27,105 bases of DNA from an uncultured Clostridia bacterium (GTDB lineage: Bacteria > Bacillota > Clostridia > TANB77 > CAG-465), in contig CANRAK010000006.1 of assembly GCA_947628575.1 (NCBI GenBank), forward strand, positions 1-27,105, read 5' to 3'. This document shows, in pieces, positions 15,089-22,899 of this stretch (position 1 is the first letter of the stretch; every line of letters begins with the position of its first letter). The notes below the pieces were generated by a model that saw only the letters and a program-made list of their open reading frames with translations, was not told the DNA's origin and searched no databases. The translations under genes were made by a program, and so were the position numbers.

Positions 15089-16294
15089 TTAATCTTTAAT
15101 TACTTTTTCAGCAAACTTTTCACCAATTTCTCTAAGTTGCTCTACATCATAATCTGATGGATTTAGCTTTACTTTAACAGGTTCAAATAATACGTTAAAC
15201 TTAAGCATTTTTAAGCAATTTGCTATATTATCCGTAGCTTCACCACTCCAAGCATAAGAGCCAAATACAAGTGCATAAGCTCCTTTATTTATAATTGGAT
15301 TTAGAGAAGTCATAACTTCATAAATTTGAGGTAATGCATCTGCTAAAATAGTTGGTGAGCCAAGTAATATTCCATCTGAAGAAGATAATTCTTTTTTAGC
15401 TTCTTCTATATCTGCATTTTGCAAATTAAATTCCTTTAACTCTACATCATATTTTTTTATTCCTTCAATTAAAGCTTTAGCCATTTTCTTAGTATAGCCA
15501 TAAGATGAAACATAGCAAACTGTTATTTTTTTCTTTCTGTTTTCATCTTCCATACACCAGCTCTTATATAAGTCTATATATTTTTGCACATCTTTTCTTA
15601 TTATCATTCCATGACCTGGACATATATAGTCTATTGGCAATAAGCTTATTTTATTAAGAGCATTTACTAAAAATGGTCTTTTGAATGGTCCAAGTATAAC
15701 ATCAAAATAGAATTTATACTCACCTAATATTTCTTTATTTGTAAGGACATTTTCAGGTTCTTCTAAGTCATTAAATAATTTTTTACTAGCGTAATGTGCT
15801 CCAAAAGAGTCACAAGTAAATAGCATTTTATCTTCTTTTAAATATGTGTACATTGAATCAGGCCAATGTAGCATAGGAAATGCAAAAAACTTTAATTCTT
15901 TATCTCCTAAATCTATACTATCATTTGCTGTAAGTACATTTGATTTAAAATCAAAATTTATTATATTTCTAACAAAGTCTATTGCCATTTTTGTTCCACA
16001 TACTTCTATATTAGGATTTATCTTTAATAGCTTTTCTATAGACCCTGCATGGTCTGGTTCACTGTGATTTACAATTAAGTAATCTATATCTTTTATACTT
16101 ACATACTTTTCTATATTTGCTATATATTCATCTGCAAAATCACTTTTTACAGAATCAATAATAGCATTTGCTTTTTTTCCTTTTACCAAATATGAATTAT
16201 ATGAAGTTCCATGTTCTATGTTCATTATAACGTCAAAAACTTCTAAGTTTTCATCTAGAACTCCTACATAATATACATTATTCTTTATTTCCAT
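15089..16294 (-). CDS. fprA: FprA-type flavodiiron protein (O2/NO reductase)
   Basis: 401-residue A-type flavoprotein. The N-terminal MBL-fold domain binds a diiron centre: HSEPDH (77-82, the HxExDH signature), His143 in PMLHWPDS, Asp162 in TCDSFG and His228 in CPGHG. The C-terminal flavodoxin domain (about 256-400) has the FMN loop SSYGYTKKMAK and the SPTILAD and GSYAWSGEA loops. In anaerobes these enzymes reduce O2 to water or NO to N2O, with electrons from rubredoxin or ferredoxin. No rubredoxin gene is adjacent. It follows the EEP gene by 14 nt and probably shares its promoter. Confidence 0.95.
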   Translation of the reverse strand: MEIKNNVYYVGVLDENLEVFDVIMNIEHGTSYNSYLVKGKKANAIIDSVKSDFADEYIANIEKYVSIKDIDYLIVNHSEPDHAGSIEKLLKINPNIEVCGTKMAIDFVRNIINFDFKSNVLTANDSIDLGDKELKFFAFPMLHWPDSMYTYLKEDKMLFTCDSFGAHYASKKLFNDLEEPENVLTNKEILGEYKFYFDVILGPFKRPFLVNALNKISLLPIDYICPGHGMIIRKDVQKYIDLYKSWCMEDENRKKKITVCYVSSYGYTKKMAKALIEGIKKYDVELKEFNLQNADIEEAKKELSSSDGILLGSPTILADALPQIYEVMTSLNPIINKGAYALVFGSYAWSGEATDNIANCLKMLKFNVLFEPVKVKLNPSDYDVEQLREIGEKFAEKVIKD

Positions 16295-16308
16295 TCTAGC
16301 ATTCCTTT

Positions 16309-17373
16309 CTATTTTAACTCTATCTCTATTTTTACAGGATGATGGTCACTATATGAAAAGTTATTTTCTATAGTTTCTACACTATTACATTTTACATTAG
16401 GACTAATTATATAACCATCAATTATATAAACTTGACTCTTTTCATAACTACCATTATATTCTTCATTTAGTAATCTAGATGTTGGAGTATCTAAATCTAC
16501 TGCAAATTTCCATCCTTTTGGAAGATAATCTTTATCTATCTGTTTAGGTACATAATGTTCTGTATCTTTAATTGGGAATTTTTCTAAATCTACATCTGGA
16601 AATGTTTGATTAAAATCTCCACCTGCTATTACATAATTACCTTTTTCATATTCTTGTTTCATTACTTCTAATAATTTATCTAATTGCTCAGATTTTCCAT
16701 CTTCTTTTCCATAAGCGTCTAAATGAATATTATATATAACTAATTCTTTTTTACTATCTTTAATTGGTAGTCTTTCCTCTAAGATACAATTCTTATACAT
16801 AACTGCTCTTTTTGGCCAGCTAAACGCACTTGGTAATGCAATTCTACTTGCAGAGCTTACTTTATATTTATTAAAAGTAGTAATACCACTTTCAACATGA
16901 CCAACACAATTAAATATAGGGTAAGGTATATAAAGAGATTTAAACATATATGCAAATGCTGTATTTCCTTTAAAATCTTCCTTTAATCCCTCATATTCAT
17001 TTACTCCATAAGATCTTTGTGCATTTGTATCTACTTCTTGAAATAGAAATACATCTGCTTCTTGATTTTCAATAAAGTTTTCTATTGCAGATAGATTTTT
17101 AGTTACATTAGTAGCACTTGATGGTCTAACATTTTTTCCTCCATCCATAAAGAAATCTTGTGTATTATCTAATGACATATACCCCAAATTATATGTTATT
17201 ATATTTAGCTTTCCTCCAGCTTTAACTGTTTTTTTTGCTTCACCTTCTATTTGAACATTTTCTATATCTTCAGGAAAATACTCAGATAAAACTAATGCTG
17301 CAAATCCTATAAAGAATATAGCAAAGATTATTGATATTATTATTACTACTACTTTACACCATGTCTTAGGCAT
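16309..17373 (-). CDS. Membrane-anchored endonuclease/exonuclease/phosphatase-fold protein
   Basis: 354 residues. One membrane segment (about 7-30), then an extracytoplasmic EEP domain with the family's catalytic blocks: ITYNLGYM, FLFQEVD (metal-binding Glu), VIYNIHLDAY, IAGGDFNQ and YSDHHPVKIE. Substrates of EEP proteins range from nucleic acid to phospholipid and inositol phosphates, so none is named. The frame opens at an ATG (17388), but GGAGGAGG lies after that codon and the expected transcript start is about 17387; the ATG at 17373 fits both. It shares a transcript with fprA. Confidence 0.83.
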   Translation of the reverse strand: MPKTWCKVVVIIISIIFAIFFIGFAALVLSEYFPEDIENVQIEGEAKKTVKAGGKLNIITYNLGYMSLDNTQDFFMDGGKNVRPSSATNVTKNLSAIENFIENQEADVFLFQEVDTNAQRSYGVNEYEGLKEDFKGNTAFAYMFKSLYIPYPIFNCVGHVESGITTFNKYKVSSASRIALPSAFSWPKRAVMYKNCILEERLPIKDSKKELVIYNIHLDAYGKEDGKSEQLDKLLEVMKQEYEKGNYVIAGGDFNQTFPDVDLEKFPIKDTEHYVPKQIDKDYLPKGWKFAVDLDTPTSRLLNEEYNGSYEKSQVYIIDGYIISPNVKCNSVETIENNFSYSDHHPVKIEIELK

Positions 17374-17393
17374 AATATCCTCCTCCATGGTAA

Positions 17394-17422
17394 ATTATAT
17401 AATATAACATCTCTAAAAACAA
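17394..17422 (-). promoter_or_regulatory. Promoter of the EEP-fprA operon
   Basis: TTGTTT (17422-17417), 17 nt, TATAAT (17399-17394) on the minus strand. It lies between the surface-protein stop and the EEP start, and no hairpin terminator separates it from the surface-protein gene. Confidence 0.68.
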
Positions 17423-17447
17423 CATTTTTTTACTAATTTCTTTAAGA

Positions 17448-18992
17448 TTATCTTCCTGTTTTTGGTAGCTCATTTGGTACATCTACATTTTCATTTAATA
17501 TTTGTATATTTACTGTTTGACTTTCTTCTTTTATTTCCACTTCAATTCTTTTATCTAGAAGTTTATATCCATCATTTGTCTTATATTCTTCTATATAATA
17601 CTTTCCAAGTGGAAGCTCTTTACTTACTGCACAGCCATGCTTATCTGTTGTAATATTATCTACTATATTCATATTGCTATCATAAATATAAAATGAAACA
17701 TTACTAAGTGGCATATTTTCTTCAATATCTGTTAAAGGATTATATTCTTTTGTTCTTTTCATTATTTTTATTTTTCCTTTTTTCTTTTCATTATATAACT
17801 TAAAATTTGAATTATTTTTTATATCCAATTCATGGATATCATTATCTATTATGTATTTTTCTAGCGTTTTCAATTCTTTGGCATATAACTTAGAGATATT
17901 TTCATCATATATTTTTATTTTAATTTCACCATTTTTATCTGTCTTAAATATACCTATCTCATTATTATATTCATCTTTTATACTATACTCTACTCCTTCA
18001 AGTGGTTCTTGAGTATCAATATCTCGTTTTTCTATTATTATTTCTCTTTCTGTATTATAATAATCTAACTTTTCTTTAATACTTGTATTAAATGTATCAT
18101 TTAAAGTAACTGCCATATCTTGAAATCCATCAATACTTGAAACACCAAATAACGTTGCATTTTCTTTAGCTATAATTTCTATATCTAAATCTAGCGAATA
18201 ATCTTTTTTTACATTACTTACAGGTATTGCAACTGAATATTTATTTTTTTCTTTTATAATTTTTACATTTTTATCTTCTGTTTTTATATTTAGTTCTTTA
18301 ATATTTGTTAGGTTACTAAACTCTATATCTTTTAAATAATAACCTATATTATCTATTAGTTCATATCTTTGATTACTTATACTTTTTTCTATATCTATAT
18401 TATATGTATTAACATTTTGTATACCATTATTATATATTCTTACTATAGCATCTACTACACATTGATTGTTCTCTCCATTAGCTGTTATACTATTAATATC
18501 TAGTCCTTCTGTATATATCCAAATTGCAAATTGTGATGCAAATACTGCCTGGTCTTTATTTAATCCTAACTCCTCTTTACTTACATAAGGATAACAATTT
18601 AGGACAATAGATTTTAAAGTATCATCTTGAATTTGAGTCTTTGCATTTACTATATATCCATTTAAATCTTCTGCACCCTTTCTACCTAAATTTAAGCAAT
18701 AAGCAGGCATATCTACGCCATTTTTATTATAATAATATTCATAATTTGGTTGCGGATTTAAGTTATAATATACATATATATTTGGATCGTTATACCAATA
18801 TATATTATAATCTCCATACTCTACATTACTATTTTCAATAGCACATACTGTATTTAAAAGAGGACTTACAAATACAATCATTAGTAGTACATATACTTTT
18901 ATTCTTCTAATTTTATTTTTATAACTTTCAACATTTCTTTTTTTATTACTTCTTTGAAATAACTCAGCTATTATGCTTTTTATTTTATTCAT
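17448..18992 (-). CDS. Thioester-domain surface adhesin with SpaA/Cna-B repeats and terminal LPKTG
   Basis: 514 residues, exported. A basic N-terminus precedes a signal segment (about 31-50, cleavage probably after VCA). The next region is a thioester (TQXA-type) domain: Cys99 in PAYCLNLG and Gln154 in ASQFAIWIY are the expected thioester pair, which lets such adhesins bind host surfaces covalently. Two SpaA/Cna-B-like domains follow (about 315-403 and 406-503; EKRDIDTQEPLEGVEYSI and LPLGKYYIEEY are typical). The chain ends NELPKTGR-stop: an LPxTG sorting motif with no following membrane helix. The frame opens at 19007, but its GAGGGGGAG ribosome site lies inside those codons, so ATG at 18992 is chosen. 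It overlaps the sortase gene by 8 bases. Confidence 0.82.
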   Translation of the reverse strand: MNKIKSIIAELFQRSNKKRNVESYKNKIRRIKVYVLLMIVFVSPLLNTVCAIENSNVEYGDYNIYWYNDPNIYVYYNLNPQPNYEYYYNKNGVDMPAYCLNLGRKGAEDLNGYIVNAKTQIQDDTLKSIVLNCYPYVSKEELGLNKDQAVFASQFAIWIYTEGLDINSITANGENNQCVVDAIVRIYNNGIQNVNTYNIDIEKSISNQRYELIDNIGYYLKDIEFSNLTNIKELNIKTEDKNVKIIKEKNKYSVAIPVSNVKKDYSLDLDIEIIAKENATLFGVSSIDGFQDMAVTLNDTFNTSIKEKLDYYNTEREIIIEKRDIDTQEPLEGVEYSIKDEYNNEIGIFKTDKNGEIKIKIYDENISKLYAKELKTLEKYIIDNDIHELDIKNNSNFKLYNEKKKGKIKIMKRTKEYNPLTDIEENMPLSNVSFYIYDSNMNIVDNITTDKHGCAVSKELPLGKYYIEEYKTNDGYKLLDKRIEVEIKEESQTVNIQILNENVDVPNELPKTGR

Positions 18993-19512
18993 AAAACTCC
19001 CCCTCATATACTGCTTTTATACATAGCCTAAGGTCAGGTGAGTTACTTATGCAAGTTACTAAAGTTATTGTATTTTCATCACTGTTATCTAATAATGAGA
19101 AATCATCGTATTGTATTACATACTTTTTTTCTACTTTATATTTTTTTCTTATATTATTATAGCAATAAAAAATTTCATCGCCATTTTCTAATTTATATAT
19201 ATATTCAAAATAATTATTACTATATCCACAATTATGTGCTGCCAAGCAAACATTACCATCGGCAAATGAACTAATTGGGAAATGTCCTATATAGTTTTCT
19301 AATATATCACTGGTTATACCATCTTTTATTGGGATTTTATATAGATTAATATTTGGTATAGATAAATACCAATCGTTTTGAATAAAAACCGTATTAAGAT
19401 ATTTTTTTCTGAAATCATTTCTTTCTAGTATTCTTATATTTTTCAAATCATTTTTAATAAAAAGGAGATTAAATAACATAATGAAAAAAATTAGTAATCT
19501 AGTAACAAACAA
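18985..19512 (-). CDS. Sortase transpeptidase
   Basis: Cysteine transpeptidase of about 175 residues with one N-terminal membrane segment. The triad is visible: His93 in CLAAHNCG, Cys154 in ITLVTCISN and Arg162 in PDLRLCIKAV. The TLVTC block is the sortase signature; the class is not certain. The frame is open further up, but a perfect promoter lies at 19538-19566, so the start must be downstream. AAAGGAGG then a TTG at 19512 fits best. The linked thioester protein is the obvious substrate, cut at LPKTG; the pair forms one operon. Confidence 0.88.
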   Translation of the reverse strand: MFVTRLLIFFIMLFNLLFIKNDLKNIRILERNDFRKKYLNTVFIQNDWYLSIPNINLYKIPIKDGITSDILENYIGHFPISSFADGNVCLAAHNCGYSNNYFEYIYKLENGDEIFYCYNNIRKKYKVEKKYVIQYDDFSLLDNSDENTITLVTCISNSPDLRLCIKAVYEGEFYE

Positions 19513-19532
19513 AGGCCTCACCTCCTTTGGCC
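19511..19532 (-). promoter_or_regulatory. Short inverted repeat around the sortase ribosome site
   Basis: AAAGG (19528-19524 on the minus strand) and CCTTT (19515-19511), or alternatively the two GGCC tetramers, could fold the AGGAGG site and TTG codon into a small hairpin. It would lie at the very 5' end of the transcript. The stem is only 4-5 bp. Confidence 0.3.
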
Positions 19533-19537
19533 CCTTA

Positions 19538-19566
19538 ATTATAATACAACTGAAAGTGCTTGTCAA
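19538..19566 (-). promoter_or_regulatory. Perfect-consensus promoter of the sortase-adhesin operon
   Basis: TTGACA (19566-19561), exactly 17 nt, TATAAT (19543-19538): a full match to the sigma-A consensus, the best in the window. Predicted start is near 19531, leaving a leader of about 20 nt. Confidence 0.85.
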
Positions 19567-19590
19567 AGAAAAATAGTGCGTTTTTTAGGT

Positions 19591-19619
19591 AAAAAAAGAA
19601 AGAGTTTTGTCAAACTCTT
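19591..19619 (-). terminator. Terminator of the small membrane-protein gene
   Basis: Minus strand AAGAGTTT, loop GACA, AAACTCTT, then TCTTTTTTT. It directly abuts the stop codon at 19620. Confidence 0.88.
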
Positions 19620-19913
19620 CTAAAAAATTAAAGCAAGTATTATTACTATTATTATTAATACAATAATAACATACAAAACGCTACCTAGAATATCCATTAG
19701 CATTAACAATACTCTTGCTAATATATATGCTATTGCACCAGTAATAGCTCCTGAAACTAGAGCACATATTACTTCGAAGAAAGGTAGTCCTCCTGCTATT
19801 GCAATTAAAGCATTAATAATAGCAACTATTCCTGCTGTCCATCCTATTCCTATTTCTGTTATAGCTTGTAGTATCACTATTACTATTAGCGCTTCGATAA
19901 GCAAACTAAGCAT
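19620..19913 (-). CDS. Small hydrophobic membrane protein, function unknown
   Basis: 97 residues, nearly all hydrophobic, with about three membrane segments (roughly 3-20, 25-65 as a Gly/Ala-rich pair, 72-97). The middle has GIVAIINALIAIAGGLPFFEVICALVSGAITGAIAYIL-type composition, with many small residues suited to helix packing. The C-terminus is a run of Ile/Val/Leu. I do not recognise the family. The frame opens ten codons upstream at 19943, but AAAGGAGGG lies within it, so the ATG at 19913 is the start. It has its own promoter and terminator and is probably monocistronic. Confidence 0.7.
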   Translation of the reverse strand: MLSLLIEALIVIVILQAITEIGIGWTAGIVAIINALIAIAGGLPFFEVICALVSGAITGAIAYILARVLLMLMDILGSVLYVIIVLIIIVIILALIF

Positions 19914-19970
19914 ATCGTTCCCTCCTTTAAAATTATTTTTCAAAGTTGTGCATATTTTTTTGATGGATAT

Positions 19971-19999
19971 ATTTTAGCACATAATTCTTTATTTTTCAA
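19971..19999 (-). promoter_or_regulatory. Promoter of the small membrane-protein gene
   Basis: TTGAAA (19999-19994), 17 nt, TAAAAT (19976-19971) on the minus strand with a TG-extended -10. Predicted start near 19964, about 50 nt before the ATG. Confidence 0.72.
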
Positions 20000-20064
20000 T
20001 ATGTATTTTTAAAAAAGTTTCCATAATATAAAAAGAGGGGAATAAAATATAAATATTAATAAAA

Positions 20065-20106
20065 GAAAAAAATAGCAACATTTGATTTTTTAACAAATGT
20101 CACTAT
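20065..20106 (-). terminator. Terminator of the TPR gene, overlapping its stop codon
   Basis: Minus strand ATAGTGACATTTG and CAAATGTTGCTAT make a 13-bp stem with two wobble pairs, then TTTTTTC. The stop codon lies in the hairpin. Confidence 0.85.
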
Positions 20107-20536
20107 CTTCATCTTTTGTTTTAACTAATTCTTTAATAACATCATAATATTTTTCATCTTCATCCCAAAAGATATCGTCGCCTACTAGCATATATGCTCT
20201 AAGTAAAAACTCTTTTGCTTGCTCAATATCATTTGTTTCTACTAAAGATTGTCCAAGTCTAAAAAGCACATAAGGATTACTTACACCATTAGGGCAATTC
20301 TTTGCTTCAAAGAAATAATCTCTAGCCATATCATATTGTTGGTTCTTAAAGTATAAATCACCTATTGATACAAATATCCAAGTAGCTGTTTCATACGATG
20401 TCTTAGGTTCAGGTATAATGTCTAATGCCTCTTTATATTTTCTATACGCATCATTAGTATTCCCCTCAACTAAAAAATCGTCTGCAGCTCTACATATTCT
20501 TTCAATATCTTCAGTAAAACCTTTTTTTAGTCGCAT
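20090..20536 (-). CDS. Tetratricopeptide-repeat protein
   Basis: 148 residues, soluble and acidic, with no signal peptide. About three TPR-like helix pairs are visible: AADDFLVEGNTNDAYRKYKEAL (about 17-38), IFVSIGDLYFKNQQYDMARDYFFEA (about 59-83) and VLFRLGQSLVETNDIEQAKEFLLRAY (about 95-120). The repeats match the TPR pattern of small/large residues (G8, Y11, A20). TPR proteins are scaffolds for protein binding; the partner is unknown. GGAGGG sits 6 nt before the ATG. It is divergent from the unknown gene at 20692. Confidence 0.82.
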   Translation of the reverse strand: MRLKKGFTEDIERICRAADDFLVEGNTNDAYRKYKEALDIIPEPKTSYETATWIFVSIGDLYFKNQQYDMARDYFFEAKNCPNGVSNPYVLFRLGQSLVETNDIEQAKEFLLRAYMLVGDDIFWDEDEKYYDVIKELVKTKDEDSDIC

Positions 20537-20558
20537 ATATTCCCTCCATATTTTTTAA

Positions 20559-20584
20559 AAATGAATTCATTTAAAATTATAACA
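20559..20584 (-). promoter_or_regulatory. TPR gene promoter with 14-bp palindrome
   Basis: The minus strand has TGTTATAAT (20584-20576), a TG-extended -10 without a clear -35. The perfect palindrome AAATGAATTCATTT (20559-20572) spans the expected start site near 20569, an operator-like position. Confidence 0.5.
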
Positions 20585-20637
20585 AAAAATAAATTATATG
20601 TATACATTTTTTTACAAATTTTTTTAAAAATATTTTT

Positions 20638-20666
20638 TTGACTTTGCATTTACTATATGCTATAAT
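20638..20666 (+). promoter_or_regulatory. Promoter of the unknown gene at 20692
   Basis: TTGACT (20638-20643), 17 nt, TATAAT (20661-20666), TG-like context before the -10. Predicted start near 20673, with the AAGGTAGG site directly after. Confidence 0.8.
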
Positions 20667-20691
20667 CTGTATATCAAGGTAGGTAATAAAA

Positions 20692-21117
20692 ATGGATGAA
20701 GAATTATTAGAAAAAACTTTAAATATAACTAAAACTAAAAGACTAGCTGTTTGGGTTCATACTAGAAGATATACTTCACCTTCTAGTAGATGTGGATATG
20801 CTAGTGTAGTATGCACAGAAGATGGAAAATTAACTAGAATTATCCACTCTTTAAACAATTACACTAACCTTAAAAACTTAGTAAGAATAGAACCTAATTA
20901 TTTTTATATACAAGCTAGAAAAGACTTTAACCAGTCAATTGTTGAAATATATAAAGTAAAAGAAATTGATAAAGAGAATAAAAAAGTTATCTTAAAAAAA
21001 GTTGCAACTTTCAAAGATAACAAATGGGATGATAGCTCTTACGTTAGCACACTAAAAAGAGGTATTCACTCAGCACTTATGAGAGCTAAAAAATATTATA
21101 ACTTACTAGACATTTAA
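20692..21117 (+). CDS. Unknown basic cytoplasmic protein
   Basis: 141 residues, rich in Lys and Arg, with no signal peptide or membrane segment. I do not recognise it. The first part (residues 15-60) looks beta-rich, with RLAVWVHTRRYTSPSSRCGYASVV and two cysteines (Cys34, 41). Residues 60-115 contain charged strands (IEPNYFYIQARKDFNQSIVEIYKVKEI). The C-terminus (RGIHSALMRAKKYYNLL) is a basic amphipathic helix. The profile would suit a nucleic-acid binding protein; that is inference only. It is one of only three rightward transcription units, has a strong promoter and a strong terminator, and stands alone. Confidence 0.75.
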   Translation: MDEELLEKTLNITKTKRLAVWVHTRRYTSPSSRCGYASVVCTEDGKLTRIIHSLNNYTNLKNLVRIEPNYFYIQARKDFNQSIVEIYKVKEIDKENKKVILKKVATFKDNKWDDSSYVSTLKRGIHSALMRAKKYYNLLDI

Positions 21118-21142
21118 AAAGAACTGCATTGCAGTTCTTTTT
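21116..21142. terminator. Bidirectional terminator between convergent genes
   Basis: AAAAAGAACTGC (21116-21127) and GCAGTTCTTTTT (21131-21142) form a perfect 12-bp stem with a 3-nt loop. It serves the rightward unknown gene and the leftward membrane-protein gene; both stop codons touch the hairpin. Confidence 0.9.
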
Positions 21143-21749
21143 AATTAAATATCATAGTTAAATAACTCTCTACCTTACTTGATGAATCAAAATGTAAATC
21201 TATATTATTATACTTTATTTGATTATTTTCTGTATTATTAGTTAAAGTATAATATCTATATCTAAATCCTTCCTCAGAACTATTACTATCATATTTTATT
21301 CTAAAAAATATAAAATACTCACTTTCTTCTATTTTATCTAGCTCTATTATACTCTTTTTACTTTCTTCATCAACAGATGAAAATTCAACTTTATCTGGAT
21401 AGATTAAATAGTTTGCATCAAAAGCATATCTATCTCCTGTTTTATCCATAAATACAATTTGAACTTCTTCAATTCTACTAATTAAATTTTCAGGTAAATC
21501 ATCTTCTAATGTTCCATCAATAACTAATTTATTATCCTCTAATTCAAACTTATTAACATTACATTTTTTATGCTCTATAGATAATATCATATCATCTATA
21601 GAAGAAACTTTTTCGTTTTTATTAGATTTTTTGAAATTACTTGCTATAAATATTCCTGCCATTATTAGTACGAATATAATAAACACTATTAAAAATAAAA
21701 CTATTCCCCTATTCTCATCATATTTTCCTAAATAATTTTTTGTTCTCAC
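21141..21749 (-). CDS. Membrane-anchored protein of unknown function
   Basis: 202 residues. A cytoplasmic N-terminus (1-15) is followed by one membrane segment (about 16-37) and a lysine-rich linker (NFKKSNKNEK). The outer domain (about 50-200) is beta-rich and acidic with alternating strands (KFELEDNKLVIDGTLEDDL, EEVQIVFMDKTGDRYAFDANYLIYP, EYFIFFRIKYDS), which looks like an immunoglobulin-like or FxLYD-type fold; no family is claimed. Start is GTG at 21749 with GGGGGAA before it. It lies 25 nt after the adenosine deaminase gene and probably shares its transcript. Confidence 0.7.
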   Translation of the reverse strand: MRTKNYLGKYDENRGIVLFLIVFIIFVLIMAGIFIASNFKKSNKNEKVSSIDDMILSIEHKKCNVNKFELEDNKLVIDGTLEDDLPENLISRIEEVQIVFMDKTGDRYAFDANYLIYPDKVEFSSVDEESKKSIIELDKIEESEYFIFFRIKYDSNSSEEGFRYRYYTLTNNTENNQIKYNNIDLHFDSSSKVESYLTMIFN

Positions 21750-21774
21750 CGCTTATTCCCCCAAAAAGCTTATA

Positions 21775-22752
21775 CTAAATTAATTTTTTTAACAATTCTT
21801 CTTTTTCTTTATCTGTTAGAAAAGCTGCTTCAATAGCTTTCCTATTCATATTACAAATATCGTTATATGTTATATTTGTATTTTCTATTATATTTATATA
21901 TTCCTTCTCTAAAGTTGTATTAGAAACTGTCATATTATCTGTATTTATTGTTATATTTACACCTTTTTCAAATAGCTTTACAATAGGATGTGTACTATAA
22001 TCTTTACAAACACAAGTCTGTATATTACTAGTTGGACATACCTCAAGTGTAATATTTTTTTCTTTTATTTTATCTATAAGTTTATCATCTTCTATAGCTC
22101 TTACACCATGACCTATTCTTTTTGCTCCACACAAAATAGCTGCTTCTATGCTACTTACCCCATCTGCCTCACCTGCATGAATAGTAAATGGAATACCTAG
22201 TTCTTTTGCATATTTAAATATATCTACATATCTACTTGTCTTATATATAGCTTCTGCACCTGCTAAGTCAATTGCACATACACCTTTATTTAAATATTTT
22301 TTTGCAATTTGTATTGTTTCAAGATTTTCCTTTTCATTATTTTTTCCACGCATTACACATAAAATTAAATTAGATTTTATATCTACACTTTTCATAGCGT
22401 TTATAACTATACTTACAACTTCATCTTGACTAAGACCTTTTTTTGTATGAAACTGTGGTGCAAATCTTAGCTCAGCATATACTACATTTTGAGTCTTTAA
22501 TGTATTTAATAAGTCTATAGTTGCATTTTCTAATTCTTCTTTAGTTTGCATTATAGAAATTGGAAAATCAAACTTAATCAAATAGTCATTTAAATTAGAG
22601 CATTTATCTTGTGCTACCATTTTATTATCTATTTCTTCATCTGTCATATTATACTTTTCTTTAATGCGATTAACGTTTAAAGAACCATCTATATGAAGAT
22701 GAAGTTCAACTTTAGGCATATTATGTATTTTTTCTATTAACTTATTATCCAT
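21775..22752 (-). CDS. add: Adenosine deaminase
   Basis: 325-residue amidohydrolase-fold enzyme converting adenosine to inosine in purine salvage. Zinc ligands and catalytic residues are visible: His18 and His20 in MPKVELHLHIDGS, His192 and Glu195 in FTIHAGEADG, His215 in KRIGHGVRAI and Asp272 in TINTDNMTVSNTT. EVCPTSNIQT is also conserved. The TDN variant of the usual TDD occurs in other bacterial adenosine deaminases. AGAGGTAA lies before the ATG. It has its own promoter and heads a two-gene unit with the membrane protein at 21141. It is divergent from tspO. Confidence 0.93.
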   Translation of the reverse strand: MDNKLIEKIHNMPKVELHLHIDGSLNVNRIKEKYNMTDEEIDNKMVAQDKCSNLNDYLIKFDFPISIMQTKEELENATIDLLNTLKTQNVVYAELRFAPQFHTKKGLSQDEVVSIVINAMKSVDIKSNLILCVMRGKNNEKENLETIQIAKKYLNKGVCAIDLAGAEAIYKTSRYVDIFKYAKELGIPFTIHAGEADGVSSIEAAILCGAKRIGHGVRAIEDDKLIDKIKEKNITLEVCPTSNIQTCVCKDYSTHPIVKLFEKGVNITINTDNMTVSNTTLEKEYINIIENTNITYNDICNMNRKAIEAAFLTDKEKEELLKKLI

Positions 22753-22775
22753 TATATTACCTCTTTACGCTTTAT

Positions 22776-22804
22776 ATTTTAGCATACATTTGTTCATTTT
22801 ACAA
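22776..22804 (-). promoter_or_regulatory. Promoter of the adenosine deaminase gene
   Basis: TTGTAA (22804-22799), 17 nt, TAAAAT (22781-22776) on the minus strand, TG-extended -10. The start near 22769 gives a leader of about 17 nt. Confidence 0.72.
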
Positions 22805-22899
22805 TTATTTTTTATCATTTTCTTACCTTTACTTACATATTTTTCATATATTAATATATTGCTTTTTTTAGCATAGAATATTATAAAGGAGGACGATAT

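Noticed and set aside
17390..17450. Frameshift that would restore a membrane helix to the LPKTG protein
   Set aside because: Both alternative frames after LPKTG encode short charged or stop-containing peptides, not a hydrophobic segment.
22026..22034. TDN in adenosine deaminase as a damaged active site
   Set aside because: Other bacterial adenosine deaminases also have TDN at this position, and all zinc ligands are present.
22859..22887. TTGCTT-N17-TATAAA as the tspO promoter
   Set aside because: The -10 box runs into the AAAGGAGGA ribosome site, so the transcript would lack it. A weaker TTACTT-N17-TAATAT further up is possible, but neither is convincing.
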